A stretch of DNA of 64,000 bases from Sphingobacterium sp. UBA7855 (GTDB taxonomy: Bacteria; Bacteroidota; Bacteroidia; Sphingobacteriales; Sphingobacteriaceae): NCBI GenBank assembly GCA_002500745.1, contig DLST01000010.1, positions 124,001-188,000 on the forward strand, given 5' to 3'. The position numbers were made by a program, and so were the translations under genes. Shown here in pieces: positions 26,512-36,700 of the stretch. Below the pieces are notes generated by a model. That model was given only the letters and a program-made list of their open reading frames with translations, was not told the origin of the DNA and made no database searches. How positions within the stretch are numbered: the first letter of the stretch is position 1; each line of letters begins with the position of its first letter.

Positions 26512-29262
26512 TTACTTCAACTTTTTCAATGTTATCATTTTAGTTGACACAGGTATTGTATAACGGTTAAATGCATCCTTATTGAAACCTTCTACTACGT
26601 AATTGCTTTCGGGATTAACATTAAGCAAGATATTCGTAATAGGTTTCTGGCTAGCGCTATTGAAAACCAGGGTGATGCTACCGTCTTTTTGATCGTAGTG
26701 CAGTTCGGCGATCTCGCCGGCATCTGTGGTGAGCCAAAGATTCTCCTTGGCGAGGAATACACGAGCTTTGGATGCTGTCGTCAGCGCAACTTTGACCAGC
26801 TGTTTTTCGGCTCTTAGATTACCGCTGAATGCGAGCCACCCAAATTCAGGGTGCTCCACTATATAGGTTCCCGAATTGACTGCATAGCCATAAAAGCCGG
26901 TTCCGTAATCTCCGGAGATACCGTCATTGGCCAATGTGGATGGATAGGAGTGGAATGCTCCCGGACCGAAGCCGTCGGTAGTAACATTGGCCAGTGCTCC
27001 CATCATGCCTGCATGTCCGATACGTAGCAAGTAGAAATCGTCGGGATGATCCCGATAGGCCATCAGCACAGGGATGGAATTAAGCGCGGAACCGTAGTGA
27101 TGGAGCTGACGCTCGATTCGCGAAAGTTTGCCACCATAGACAAAATCCCAGTAACGCCGCGCGCTGCCGTTGTAACCCCAATGCGGAACGGTAGGCATAT
27201 AGGCGATGATGGCATTCAAAGTGACCTGTGCTTTCTCATCAAAGCCAAAAAAGCGTGACCAAAGAAAGACTTCTTCTTGACCCGTGGAATCCCAAGGCAT
27301 TTCACTTCCGAACGGATAATTAAGGGTTTTCCAATGCTCTGCCCGCTTGCGCATCGCAGCTTCAAGGTTATTGGCCATGGTCGTCAATCCTTCTCGGCGG
27401 AGATCTTGTAAGATGATAAGGAAGATACTCCCTTCCATTTGGCCGAATTGGGCGTAATAGGGTGCTTTTTCGACCATGGCGACACTCGTTTGGTAAGCAC
27501 GTTCGAGGTAAGTTTGCCAGCTTTCTTCGTTCACTAAATTCGTATAGTTGCGGGCGAGTCTGTACATCACCCAGTGTGCTGCCGCCACATGAGGATAATT
27601 GTAGGAACGACCAATATCGTCAGCTTCTTTTTTCGGCCAGGCAGACCAGGTCTTCCAGTTGATGTCCGTACGATAAGTGCCAGCTGGCATGGAGTCGGGT
27701 TCATAATAAAATAGGCTTTTGACTACCCCGTATTTCTTGTCTCCTTCTTTGTGCTGGATATGGCCATATAAGGTTTCATTGACAAACCGTTTCAATTTGG
27801 CTATTTCCTGTTGGTCGGGTTGCAATACTTGTTTCATCAGTGCGGCAAGCCAGCTTGCCGCTCCAGCTTCATCACTGAGACCCGCAAACCATGCACTTTT
27901 ATTTTGGGTGATGGGCTGCTGCTCCTCATAGTCGTATGATATAACAGCAGGTGAGCGACCGAAGGGATCTTTGTCATTTTCATACCATTGTTTGGTGGTC
28001 AGAAAATGACCGAGATCCTGAACCACTTCTTTTTCGGATTTGATTACTTTGTATTGGATAGTCTGCGTTATACCGTCGCTATAGTTGATTGTTAGTCTTG
28101 CGCGGCCCCAACGATTGCCTTTCACTTCATATTTGGTCCATTGCTGCGGTGTGCTCCCTTTTTTTGTCAGGGTTAATGCTCCTTCGGGATAGACACTAAT
28201 GCTTCTAATAGCTGTATTGTGTTTGATAAAAAGGTTGGCCGGATTGTCCATTGGAACAAGATAGCCAGGCACGCCAATAGCTACAGGCCTGTTGTTCTTC
28301 ACTAATTCGGACTCTATTTCCCGGATACTTGGGGCAAGGACAAATTTTAAGGCAAAGGTCTTTGATTCATGTGGTTTCAATAGCGTGGAAGTAGGTGTGT
28401 TCCATTGTTCTACGCCTTTCCATTCAGTCTCAGCATAGGCCTTGCTATGGATCATCCATTCATGAAAGCCCTCAAAAGTAATACTTCGGGGAGTAGGGTC
28501 AGTATTGAGCGGATTGTAAGCTTCAAATCCTGCATTTTTATAGGGCAATACCAGCAAACTAGGGCCATTGCCATGCAGGCGGTTCACTTGCAGATAACCG
28601 GCATCCTTGCCGATATAGGGATCGAAAAAGACGTTCTGGGCATGTGCCTGATCGAGATTCTTCCAGTCCATGTTATTATTGAATGGGAGAGGGATACCCA
28701 TTGATCCAATCTCGATCGTATAATCGTTGGGGTTTGTCAGTTCAAAACTCAAGATCAGATCCCCCTGGTCATCTTGCCAGTGTCGGATCACTTTCAAAGG
28801 GATATGGTTAAGCGTGGGACTGATATCTGCACTGGCGAGGTTGTTTTTTGCAGGGGGTATTGTGATGACATGCTTACGGTCTGCAGCTGATGAATAGGCC
28901 GTCCATGAGCTGTCTCCCTGACGACGCAAACGGATATTGATATCGCCGATATGAAAAAACTGATTGCGATCTCTTTTATTGAGGAGCTCAACTGGCGTAT
29001 AGTCAAAACCCTTTTCGACGCTATTGGGCCGAAAGGATGATAGTGTCTGGGATGCGTTGAGTATAGCCACATTGAGGTTTTTGAGGGTGAAGCTTTTTGC
29101 CCCCTCCTCCAAGCCTAAAGTGGCCTGCTGTGCTTTTACTGCTTTCCATACCGGATGTTCATCCTGCTGGCTATACACACGAGTTGACAACTGTGTGCAA
29201 ACGAGCGCAAAGAGGATCCAATAGCTTTTTTTTAGATTCATTTTAGACATTTTAGTAACCAT
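26512..29262 (-). CDS. DUF5695-family secreted protein, probable glycan-active
   Basis: 916 residues. ATGs at 29262, 29250 and 29241 are all in frame; the last gives the cleanest signal peptide (MNLKKSYWILFALVC). The whole sequence matches my recollection of DUF5695 proteins: an N-terminal beta-rich half (TLGLEEGAKSFTLKNLNV, ISPTLNHIPL) and a C-terminal helical half with repeated aromatic motifs (YNYPHVAAAHWVMYRLARNY, FLWSRFFGFDEKA, GHAGMMGALANVTTDGFG) that look like an alpha/alpha toroid. Such proteins occur in Bacteroidota polysaccharide loci, but I know of no assigned activity. It is divergent from a GH43 gene with 227 bases between them, suggesting shared control. Confidence 0.75.
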   Translation of the reverse strand: MVTKMSKMNLKKSYWILFALVCTQLSTRVYSQQDEHPVWKAVKAQQATLGLEEGAKSFTLKNLNVAILNASQTLSSFRPNSVEKGFDYTPVELLNKRDRNQFFHIGDINIRLRRQGDSSWTAYSSAADRKHVITIPPAKNNLASADISPTLNHIPLKVIRHWQDDQGDLILSFELTNPNDYTIEIGSMGIPLPFNNNMDWKNLDQAHAQNVFFDPYIGKDAGYLQVNRLHGNGPSLLVLPYKNAGFEAYNPLNTDPTPRSITFEGFHEWMIHSKAYAETEWKGVEQWNTPTSTLLKPHESKTFALKFVLAPSIREIESELVKNNRPVAIGVPGYLVPMDNPANLFIKHNTAIRSISVYPEGALTLTKKGSTPQQWTKYEVKGNRWGRARLTINYSDGITQTIQYKVIKSEKEVVQDLGHFLTTKQWYENDKDPFGRSPAVISYDYEEQQPITQNKSAWFAGLSDEAGAASWLAALMKQVLQPDQQEIAKLKRFVNETLYGHIQHKEGDKKYGVVKSLFYYEPDSMPAGTYRTDINWKTWSAWPKKEADDIGRSYNYPHVAAAHWVMYRLARNYTNLVNEESWQTYLERAYQTSVAMVEKAPYYAQFGQMEGSIFLIILQDLRREGLTTMANNLEAAMRKRAEHWKTLNYPFGSEMPWDSTGQEEVFLWSRFFGFDEKAQVTLNAIIAYMPTVPHWGYNGSARRYWDFVYGGKLSRIERQLHHYGSALNSIPVLMAYRDHPDDFYLLRIGHAGMMGALANVTTDGFGPGAFHSYPSTLANDGISGDYGTGFYGYAVNSGTYIVEHPEFGWLAFSGNLRAEKQLVKVALTTASKARVFLAKENLWLTTDAGEIAELHYDQKDGSITLVFNSASQKPITNILLNVNPESNYVVEGFNKDAFNRYTIPVSTKMITLKKLK

Positions 29263-29489
29263 TTTAAGACAGCGAAGGTCATTGCTCTTACAAAGATGAA
29301 TGATTGTACCCTGTATTTATGGGTGAATTTTAACCTTAAACACCCCATTCTTAACCGATTTGACTTCAAAATTTGGAATACCGCTGTTGATTTATAAATT
29401 TAATGTAAAATGGACATTTATCGTAGGTTTTATTTGTTATAAAATCGATTGGTTGAGCTGTCTTTTTTTTAACCAATAAACTTTGCGTT

Positions 29490-32400
29490 ATGAGGATGGA
29501 TTATTTCTATTTTACGGTTTTGGCAATATTGTGCTGGTGGTTGGGCAGCAAGACGTTCGCGCAGTCGTTACAACCTTGGCAGCAGCCGAATGTGTTGAAT
29601 CCGCTGCTGCCTGGATATTTTGCTGATCCGACGATTAAAAAAATTGCGGATACCTATTATATCTTTGCGACGACTGATGGGAATGGCTGGGGTGCGGGGC
29701 CGTCACAGGTGTGGACATCGAAAGATTTAAGAAACTGGAAGATTCAACCGATGAACTGGCCCAATACACATTGGTACTGGGCGCCGGATATGACGCAGGG
29801 ATACGATGGCCGTTATTACCTCTATTATAGTCAGCCTGTCGAAATTTTTGGCGCAGTGGGCGATAGCCCAACGGGCCCCTGGAAACCTTTAGTGCCTGAC
29901 GGCAAATCGATGATCCCAAATTATATGATCCCCGGCGTGATTACCCTAGACGGGCAAACCTTTCGGGATGACGATGGCCGCATCTATATGTATTGGGGAA
30001 CCTGGGGCATCTATCCCGATCATGGTTGTGCTGTAGGGATACTCAATAACGATATGAAAACTTTCCAAAAGACAGCGTTGATCCCCAATACCGTGGCGAA
30101 AGACTTTTTTGAAGCTCCTTATATGTTTAAACGTAAGGGCATCTATTATCTGATGTACTCTTCCGGCCATTGTGAAGATGATAGCTACCGCGTACAATAC
30201 GTCAAAAGTAAAGTAGGCCCTATGGGACCTTTTGAATACCCTTCTACCAATCCCATTTTGACCACCAATGAGGATGGTAGTATTCATGGCCCAGGACATC
30301 ATAGTGTGTTGGAGCTAGACAACCGTTATTTCATTGTCTATCACAGACACAATAATCCGCATTCGGGAGGTGGTTTCCACCGTCAGGTGGCGATGGACGA
30401 AATTTTCTTTACGCCCGAGGGTGACATCGTGCCGGTGCGGCCTACACATACTGGCGTGCTGGATGTAGTACCTGCTCAGGCAGAGCCGGTCGATTTGGCT
30501 TTTGGGAAAGCAGTGAGGGCATCCTCTTTTTACTCGATGGATTTTAGACCCTCTTTCGTGGTAGACAACAATAATGGAACATTATGGCGGGCCAAGAACA
30601 ACGAAGGACCGTCCTGGGTAGAAATTGACTTAGGAAAGGTGGTGGATATACAGACAATAGCCATTCAATTTGAGTATCCGACTTATGCCTATCAGTACAG
30701 ATTAGAGACTTCTGTCGATGCAATAACCTGGGTGACTTATGTGGATCGTTCGGACAACAACCGTTGGGCAAGTCCTATTGTTGAACATGGTAAAGCTTTG
30801 GGGCGATATGTTAGACTGCATATACTGCATACGCAATTGAATGGGCTTCCTCGTGGCCTATGGAATATGAAGGTTTATACACAGCAGCTCGTTCAGGAGA
30901 CATTATGGTCGCCACCACAACACATGCCTGCTAAAGAAGTAACGCAAGGCGATCTGATCCATATTGATGCAACGGATTACGAGGAGGGGCAGCTCGTGAA
31001 AAATATTAAAAATAAGGGTTTGATAGGGGGAGTGTTTAGTTCTGAACAGGCATTGGCCGTTAAAAATTATCAAGGCAAGCGGGCATTTTTCTTTGATGGA
31101 ACCACTGCGCTGCGATCGAGTTTTGCCGTACCGCAGTCACTTGCAGGAAATAGTTCGTTTAGCCTTGCACTATGGGTAAATAATCCCAGGCTTGGAAGAT
31201 TTGAACAACTGCTCGCCTGGTCGTCGGGATCGCAGGATCTCAGTAGGGCACTATTTGGTTATGGCAGCGATCCAAAACAGGGTGCTATCATTCACGGATC
31301 GTGGCCTGATATGGGGTATTCTTCTGTTCCAGAGGCAAATTCCTGGCATCACATTGTATTCTCTTTCGATGGCTATCAAGAGTCTATTTATGTGGATGGA
31401 AAACTGCAGCGTACGGAGAACAGAATGCTGTTTGTTCATCCGGGGAAATCTTTTGTTCTTGGAGCTTCGGACATACTCAATCAAAACTTTTCGGGTTATG
31501 TAGCGGATTTAAAACTGTATCATACCGCCTTGGATGAGCAATTGGTAGCCAAATTGGCAAATGTGGATCCGGAATGGCATTTTTTTGCGCTGCAAGCTGA
31601 TGATTTGAACCTTGGGAAGGTCAACACCTTAAGAAATCAGGGAACATCAGCAGACACGTTAGTAACGCTTCAAGATGCGGAAGTCGCTGTGAAGGGTAAC
31701 AGACTGTCAATAAAAGTAAATACCCTAGAAAGTAAGGCTTTGACAGCGATATTGCAGGAGAAAAACTATGCTTTGGACTTCGATTGGTACGATGGTACTG
31801 CATGGCAACATGCTGTAATAACAGCTGATAATGGGAAGAAGAAATTTTATTGTAACGGCAAATTTGAAAAGCCGGGTTATTCTGACAAACTGCTAAGGAT
31901 GATGAGTAACAGTATTCAATTGACTTATCCATTTCATTTCTTTCGTGCTTATCCACATCACTTAACATCGGATGCGGTAAATAAAAGGTTCAGCCAGTGG
32001 AAGGATGGGTTGGCTAATGATTTGGAAGCGTATGTTCCAAAGGTACTTTCGCAACCGCATTTTATCAATGGCAATCAGGTCTTTGTGCAGGTGGAAAAAC
32101 AGCAAGGGCTTTGGTATCTGTTTGGTGGAACAAATGAGCTATCGGGCTGGAAACAAGAGCCCTATCATCTTTTTAAACCGTCCAAACTTGAAAAGGCCAT
32201 CGAAGTGTCGGTTAAAGATGTCTTTGGACATGTGAGCAAGCCCACCCGAATTTCTGTTCGGGAGCTAAAGCCTAAATTGCTCCAGTTTTCACCACTACAG
32301 GGTGATACAACCCGAAATAAGAAGATCCCTTTTTGGGATGGATATGAAGCTATTGGTTGGAATGATAGTACACAGACTGAGGTTTCTTGGCAGAACAGCA

Positions 32401-32897
32401 GCTGGAAATTACAGTCGAAGGATACCAAGTGGGGCGACAAATTACCGCCCGGCCCTTTTCTTTATAAAGAGCTGGAAGGTGATTTTACTGTGGAAGTCAA
32501 GGTCAGCGATGTAGCGGGCTTGGCTCGCCGGATACGCACATCAAACGAAGCTGGTATTATGATTCAACCGGTGGACAGGAAGGGTGCTTACATCAATCAT
32601 TGTATTTTAACGGGATGGAACCTCGGCAATCTGTCGCGAAGCATTGGACCGCAAATTTTTCAGGAAGACAATACGGGGACGGGAATCGATTTTTCGCCTT
32701 ATCTTCAGGTTCAAAAGGTTGGTAATTATTTCTTCTTACGATCCTCGAAAGATGGTCTGGATTGGAAGGACCTTCCGGGGACGCCATTTGTAAGAAATGA
32801 TCTGAATGGTAAAAAGCTGCGCGTTGGACTGTATCAAATCGCCGGTAACAATGCGTTGGGTTATGTCGTATTTGATGCATTCCGGATATGGAAATAA
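29490..32897 (+). CDS. GH43 glycosidase with CBM32-like, LamG-like and DUF1349-like modules
   Basis: 1135 residues, secreted (signal peptide to about 25, no lipobox). The five-bladed GH43 domain (about 35-325) has the catalytic base Asp46 (GYFADPT), the pKa-modulating Asp in the DDDG motif (160-163) and the general acid Glu208 (FFEAPYMFKRKG). Next come an F5/8 type C (CBM32-like) domain (about 333-465, VVDNNNGTLWRAKN), a concanavalin/LamG-like domain (about 490-690, FSLALWVNNPR, SWHHIVFSFDGY), a region I cannot assign (about 700-940), and a C-terminal DUF1349-like sandwich (about 960-1135). GH43 enzymes usually release arabinose, xylose or galactose; the specificity here is unknown. It is divergent from the DUF5695 gene. 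Confidence 0.88.
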   Translation: MRMDYFYFTVLAILCWWLGSKTFAQSLQPWQQPNVLNPLLPGYFADPTIKKIADTYYIFATTDGNGWGAGPSQVWTSKDLRNWKIQPMNWPNTHWYWAPDMTQGYDGRYYLYYSQPVEIFGAVGDSPTGPWKPLVPDGKSMIPNYMIPGVITLDGQTFRDDDGRIYMYWGTWGIYPDHGCAVGILNNDMKTFQKTALIPNTVAKDFFEAPYMFKRKGIYYLMYSSGHCEDDSYRVQYVKSKVGPMGPFEYPSTNPILTTNEDGSIHGPGHHSVLELDNRYFIVYHRHNNPHSGGGFHRQVAMDEIFFTPEGDIVPVRPTHTGVLDVVPAQAEPVDLAFGKAVRASSFYSMDFRPSFVVDNNNGTLWRAKNNEGPSWVEIDLGKVVDIQTIAIQFEYPTYAYQYRLETSVDAITWVTYVDRSDNNRWASPIVEHGKALGRYVRLHILHTQLNGLPRGLWNMKVYTQQLVQETLWSPPQHMPAKEVTQGDLIHIDATDYEEGQLVKNIKNKGLIGGVFSSEQALAVKNYQGKRAFFFDGTTALRSSFAVPQSLAGNSSFSLALWVNNPRLGRFEQLLAWSSGSQDLSRALFGYGSDPKQGAIIHGSWPDMGYSSVPEANSWHHIVFSFDGYQESIYVDGKLQRTENRMLFVHPGKSFVLGASDILNQNFSGYVADLKLYHTALDEQLVAKLANVDPEWHFFALQADDLNLGKVNTLRNQGTSADTLVTLQDAEVAVKGNRLSIKVNTLESKALTAILQEKNYALDFDWYDGTAWQHAVITADNGKKKFYCNGKFEKPGYSDKLLRMMSNSIQLTYPFHFFRAYPHHLTSDAVNKRFSQWKDGLANDLEAYVPKVLSQPHFINGNQVFVQVEKQQGLWYLFGGTNELSGWKQEPYHLFKPSKLEKAIEVSVKDVFGHVSKPTRISVRELKPKLLQFSPLQGDTTRNKKIPFWDGYEAIGWNDSTQTEVSWQNSSWKLQSKDTKWGDKLPPGPFLYKELEGDFTVEVKVSDVAGLARRIRTSNEAGIMIQPVDRKGAYINHCILTGWNLGNLSRSIGPQIFQEDNTGTGIDFSPYLQVQKVGNYFFLRSSKDGLDWKDLPGTPFVRNDLNGKKLRVGLYQIAGNNALGYVVFDAFRIWK

Positions 32898-32913
32898 ATC
32901 TATTTCTAATTGT

Positions 32914-32946
32914 ATTATGCGCATAATATGGTTTTATGCGCATAAT
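32914..32946. repeat. Nested palindrome: two copies of TTATGCGCATAA forming one long hairpin
   Basis: ATTATGCGCATAA (32914-32926), a 7-base spacer, then TTATGCGCATAAT (32934-32946). The arms are exact reverse complements, and each half is itself a palindrome, so the site reads as one 13-pair hairpin or as two dyads with centres 19 bases apart. It lies in the 76 bases between GH43 and a small convergent ORF, and lacks a T-run. It could be a terminator, a protein-binding tandem dyad or a mobile-element scar. Confidence 0.6.
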
Positions 32947-32973
32947 GGCCTTTACCCAATAGCTAGAAAAAGT

Positions 32974-33231
32974 CTATTTCTCCTCAAAGATAGATTTGTA
33001 CGGATTCGTTTGTTTTCCTCTAATGTTTTTAATCCCCTTGCTGTTTAGCCATTCGGTAAACTGATCTGGATTTTCTGGGATAAACTGGATGACTTGACCA
33101 TTTTTCAGGAGCAAGGAAAATATACCACAATTAGCAATGAATTTTGTGATCTCATCGGAACGGTGTTTCAATGGTGAAAAATATTCCATAACATTTGGCT
33201 CTTTTTTAAGTAGGTTGGATAAAATATCCAA
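32974..33231 (-). CDS. Small hypothetical protein
   Basis: 85 residues if translation begins at a TTG at 33231, or 71 from the first ATG at 33189 (MEYFSPLK). I do not recognise the family. The sequence is soluble, mixed helix/strand and protein-like (LLKNGQVIQFIPENP, QFTEWLNSKGIKNIRG), with no signal peptide or membrane segment. It stands alone, convergent with the GH43 gene, at the edge of an AT-rich island. The balanced composition argues that it is real; the lack of a good start and of neighbours argues for caution. Confidence 0.45.
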   Translation of the reverse strand: MDILSNLLKKEPNVMEYFSPLKHRSDEITKFIANCGIFSLLLKNGQVIQFIPENPDQFTEWLNSKGIKNIRGKQTNPYKSIFEEK

Positions 33232-33772
33232 AACATCATTAAATGGTTAATTCAATAGATTGTATAAATCACATCAAAGATGCGAAAAAATATTTTATAT
33301 TTCTTTAAATGATTAGAAATTGTTGTTCTCTTTTTTTTTGTATAGAATTCTTTTCGTTGAGCTATCAAATTATCATATTTTATAGCGGACTTTTAGCAAT
33401 ATTTTCAAAAATAGCGTCATTTTGTGCTATTTTGCGCGATATTCAACATCCTTGTCGGTACCTTAGATCTTCTATTTTAAACATTTTTACCCTTCTTTTA
33501 AATATTTGTTGCAAAGGAATTTTAATAAAAACAATAGTTTCGCTTTATAACCAACTAGCAAATGGCTAACTCATTTTACAAGGATGAGCTATAAAGGGAA
33601 TAATGATTTTTTAAGCATATACCTTATTGAAGAAAGCCAATATTTATGTGGTGATATCCCACATAACGGGTGAGTATAAACAATTTGAATACTAAGTAAT
33701 AACCAATTCATATCAATAAATAACCAACTACCTGCCTTAATAGGCAGCAAGAAATTTATATCAAGTAAGATT
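33232..33772. other. AT-rich intergenic island before SusC
   Basis: 541 bases with visibly higher A+T than the flanking genes and long T-runs. The only open frame (33309-33569, +) encodes a Phe/Ile/Cys-rich string without a recognisable family and is probably chance. Near the right end, around 33649-33663, is a small dyad GTGG...CCAC around a GATATC core, and then the CTGCCT/AGGCAG hairpin annotated separately. The region is long enough to hold the SusC promoter and a regulatory RNA, but I cannot identify either. Confidence 0.5.
33732..33747 (+). promoter_or_regulatory. Leader hairpin 25 bases before SusC
   Basis: CTGCCT, loop TAAT, AGGCAG: a compact six-pair hairpin in the probable 5' untranslated region of the SusC gene starting at 33773. 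It might affect mRNA stability or translation; no T-run follows, so it is not a terminator. Confidence 0.35.
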
Positions 33773-36700
33773 ATGAACAAAAATTATGTGTCATCTATCT
33801 TTTGTTTTTCCAAAGAGAGGAACAGGAAAGTGAAGTGGTTGTTAATAGCTTCCATGTTAATGTCCATTGGACGACTGTCTGCTCAAGAAAAAGTGATCCA
33901 TGGGAAGATCATAAGTGATCAGGGAAAACCTATTATCGGGGCATCGATTAGAGTGAAAGATAAAACACTCAGTACTTCCACAAATGAGAAAGGTGAATTT
34001 GTGCTCAAGCTCAATCCGGGCGAGACGATTATTGTGTCCAATGTAGGTTATAAACTCGTCGAATATGTCATCGGTAGCGCTTCAGAGGTGAGCATTCCAC
34101 TTGTTGCCACAACCATTGCGGTGGATGAGGTTGTGGTGGTTGGATATGGTAAGCAAAGGAAGGTGGATCTAACATCTTCTATTGCGGTTGTCGATACCAA
34201 AGATCTTGTAAAAGTACCTGGAGGAACGATTGCCACGCTTCAGAGTGCTGTGCCCGGCGTACAGGTAACCAATGGAGCTATTCGCATCCGTGGTGTTGGA
34301 TCCATTAACGGAACCGATCCCCTCTATGTGGTAGATGGTATGATCGGCGGGGCAATGCCCGACGAAAATAATATTGCCAGTATTCAGGTGTTGAAAGATG
34401 CTGCTTCCAGTGCTATTTATGGTGCCCGGGGAGCGAATGGCGTTATTTTGGTCACCACAAAACGGGGTAAAGCTGGAGATGTAAAGATTGATTACAATGC
34501 TTTCGCTGGCATCAAAAATATCTCCCATAATGTACCGCTATTGAACGGACAGCAGCTGGCGGAATTGATCAATGAGGAAATGTATAATAAAGATCCCTCA
34601 CGTCAAGACTATTTGGCTGCGCTCGCCAAACCGTCGGCAATTGGGGAAGGATATAACATGATGGATGAATTGCTGCATACTGGCAATTACCAACGGCATA
34701 ATCTTTCCCTTTCGGGCGGTTCTCAAAATGCGAATTTTCGGTTAAGTGGTATTTATGCTACAGATAAATCCATTATTATTCAGGATAAAAATAAGTATTA
34801 TGGCGCCCAATTCATCTCTGATTTTACCAAAGGTAAACTTAAGATAGGGGAAACACTTTCATTGGGTTATACGCGCCGGAATTGGAGTGATAAAAACATC
34901 TTCGATGCACAGAAGTGGTCTTCGACATTGCCACTATATGATGCGAATAGCAGTACCGGGTTTGCAGGAGCTGGCAACGGAACCGACGTCCCAAGTGCAT
35001 TGGCAAACGCATACCTCAATAAAAACGTCAATGATAATTTTTCGGTAAACGGTAATGCATGGGCTACCTATGAAATTATCAAAGGACTGGTCTATAAATT
35101 TAATATGGGAATAGACCTTAGCCGTGTGCGAAATGAGGGTTACATCGGCAACTACTCGGTCGGTCAATACCAAAACCATAGTCCGGATGAACTCAATATA
35201 TCGAGTAGTCAAAATAACAGATGGTTATTTGAAAATACGCTGAATTATGAAAATAATTTTGGCAAACATGCAATTTCGGCTTTAGCGGGTATCACGTCGG
35301 AAGAATCCCGTTATAATGCGGTCAATGCCGGCGCCCGGGGGTTGCCAAGTCCAGATGTTTTGATTCTCAATTCGGCCTCCTTGGCGAGTTCCCGCCTTGT
35401 TGGTTCAGGAGTGGGGCAGTCGGCCATGTATTCTATGCTTGGACGTGTCAACTATAATTATGACAATCGATATCTTCTGACATTAAATATGCGAAGGGAT
35501 GGATCGGCAAACTTTAGCAACCAATATCGTTATGGAAACTTTCCTTCGATATCTGCAGGATGGCGCATCAGTCAGGAATCATTTATGAAAGCATTTCCTG
35601 CGATTAGCGAATTGAAGCTCCGCGGTAGTTATGGACTTCTGGGGAATTCGGATATCGCGCAATATCAATATCAACGGACGGTGAGTTTTGATCATGTGTG
35701 GTATTATCTGAACAATGTGATGGTAACAGGTGCTTTACCACAGACTCCTTCTAATCCGAATGTAAAGTGGGAAAGCCAGTACTCTACTGATATTGGTGTC
35801 GATTTGGAACTTTTTGATCATAAATTGGCTTTGACCATCGACTACTACAATAAAAGGACTGAGGACATGCTGATCAATGTGCCTATTTCGTTCACTGCTG
35901 GGTATGGCAACAACTTTCCAGTGCTGAATGCCGGTAGCATACGGAACCGGGGTTGGGATGTCTTGGCATCGTATAAAGATCGAGCAGGCAATTTTAGCTA
36001 TCAAATCGGGGCCAATATATCTTTTGTGAAAAACCGTGTGCTCAGCTTGGGCAACAATAATGAAATTTTGTGGGGAAGTATCTCACCCGGTGGAGAAAAT
36101 GTAACAAGGACAGCTGTTGGCCGATCAGTGGGGGAATTTTGGGGCTACACTACCAACGGTTTATATACAAGCCAAGCGCAATTGGATGAAGATAAAGCTT
36201 TTGCGCCTAATGCAGCACTTGGGGATGTGCGATTCAACGACCGAAATGGCGACAAGGTATTAAATGATCAAGATAAGGACTTTTTGGGAAGCCCAATACC
36301 CGATTTTAGTTATGGATTCAATGCTGACGTGAGTTATAGCAGTGCTATAGGGATTTTTGATCTGTCGATGATGTGGCAGGGAAGTCAGGGGAACGATATC
36401 TATAACAATAGCCGCTATTGGGGCGAGGGAATGTACCATTACTATAACAATTTTGCTTCAACGCTGGATCGCTACCGTGCAGAAGAACTTATCTTCAAAA
36501 ATCCAGTATCCGGTGAGACGACAGTGTATCCCAAAAATACAGATACCGATATTCCACGTGCTGTACTTGGTGATCCTAATCAGAATTTAAGGGCTTCGAA
36601 CAGGTTTGTTGAGGATGGCTCTTATCTGCGTCTCAAAGTCGTCAATATTGGTTACAGTTTTTCTAGCCCAACGCTTGAACGCTGGAAGATCGACCGATTA

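Noticed and set aside
33309..33569. 86-residue plus-strand frame in the AT-rich island
   Set aside because: Its hydrophobic Phe/Ile/Cys-rich composition is what AT-rich random sequence gives; no start signal or family.
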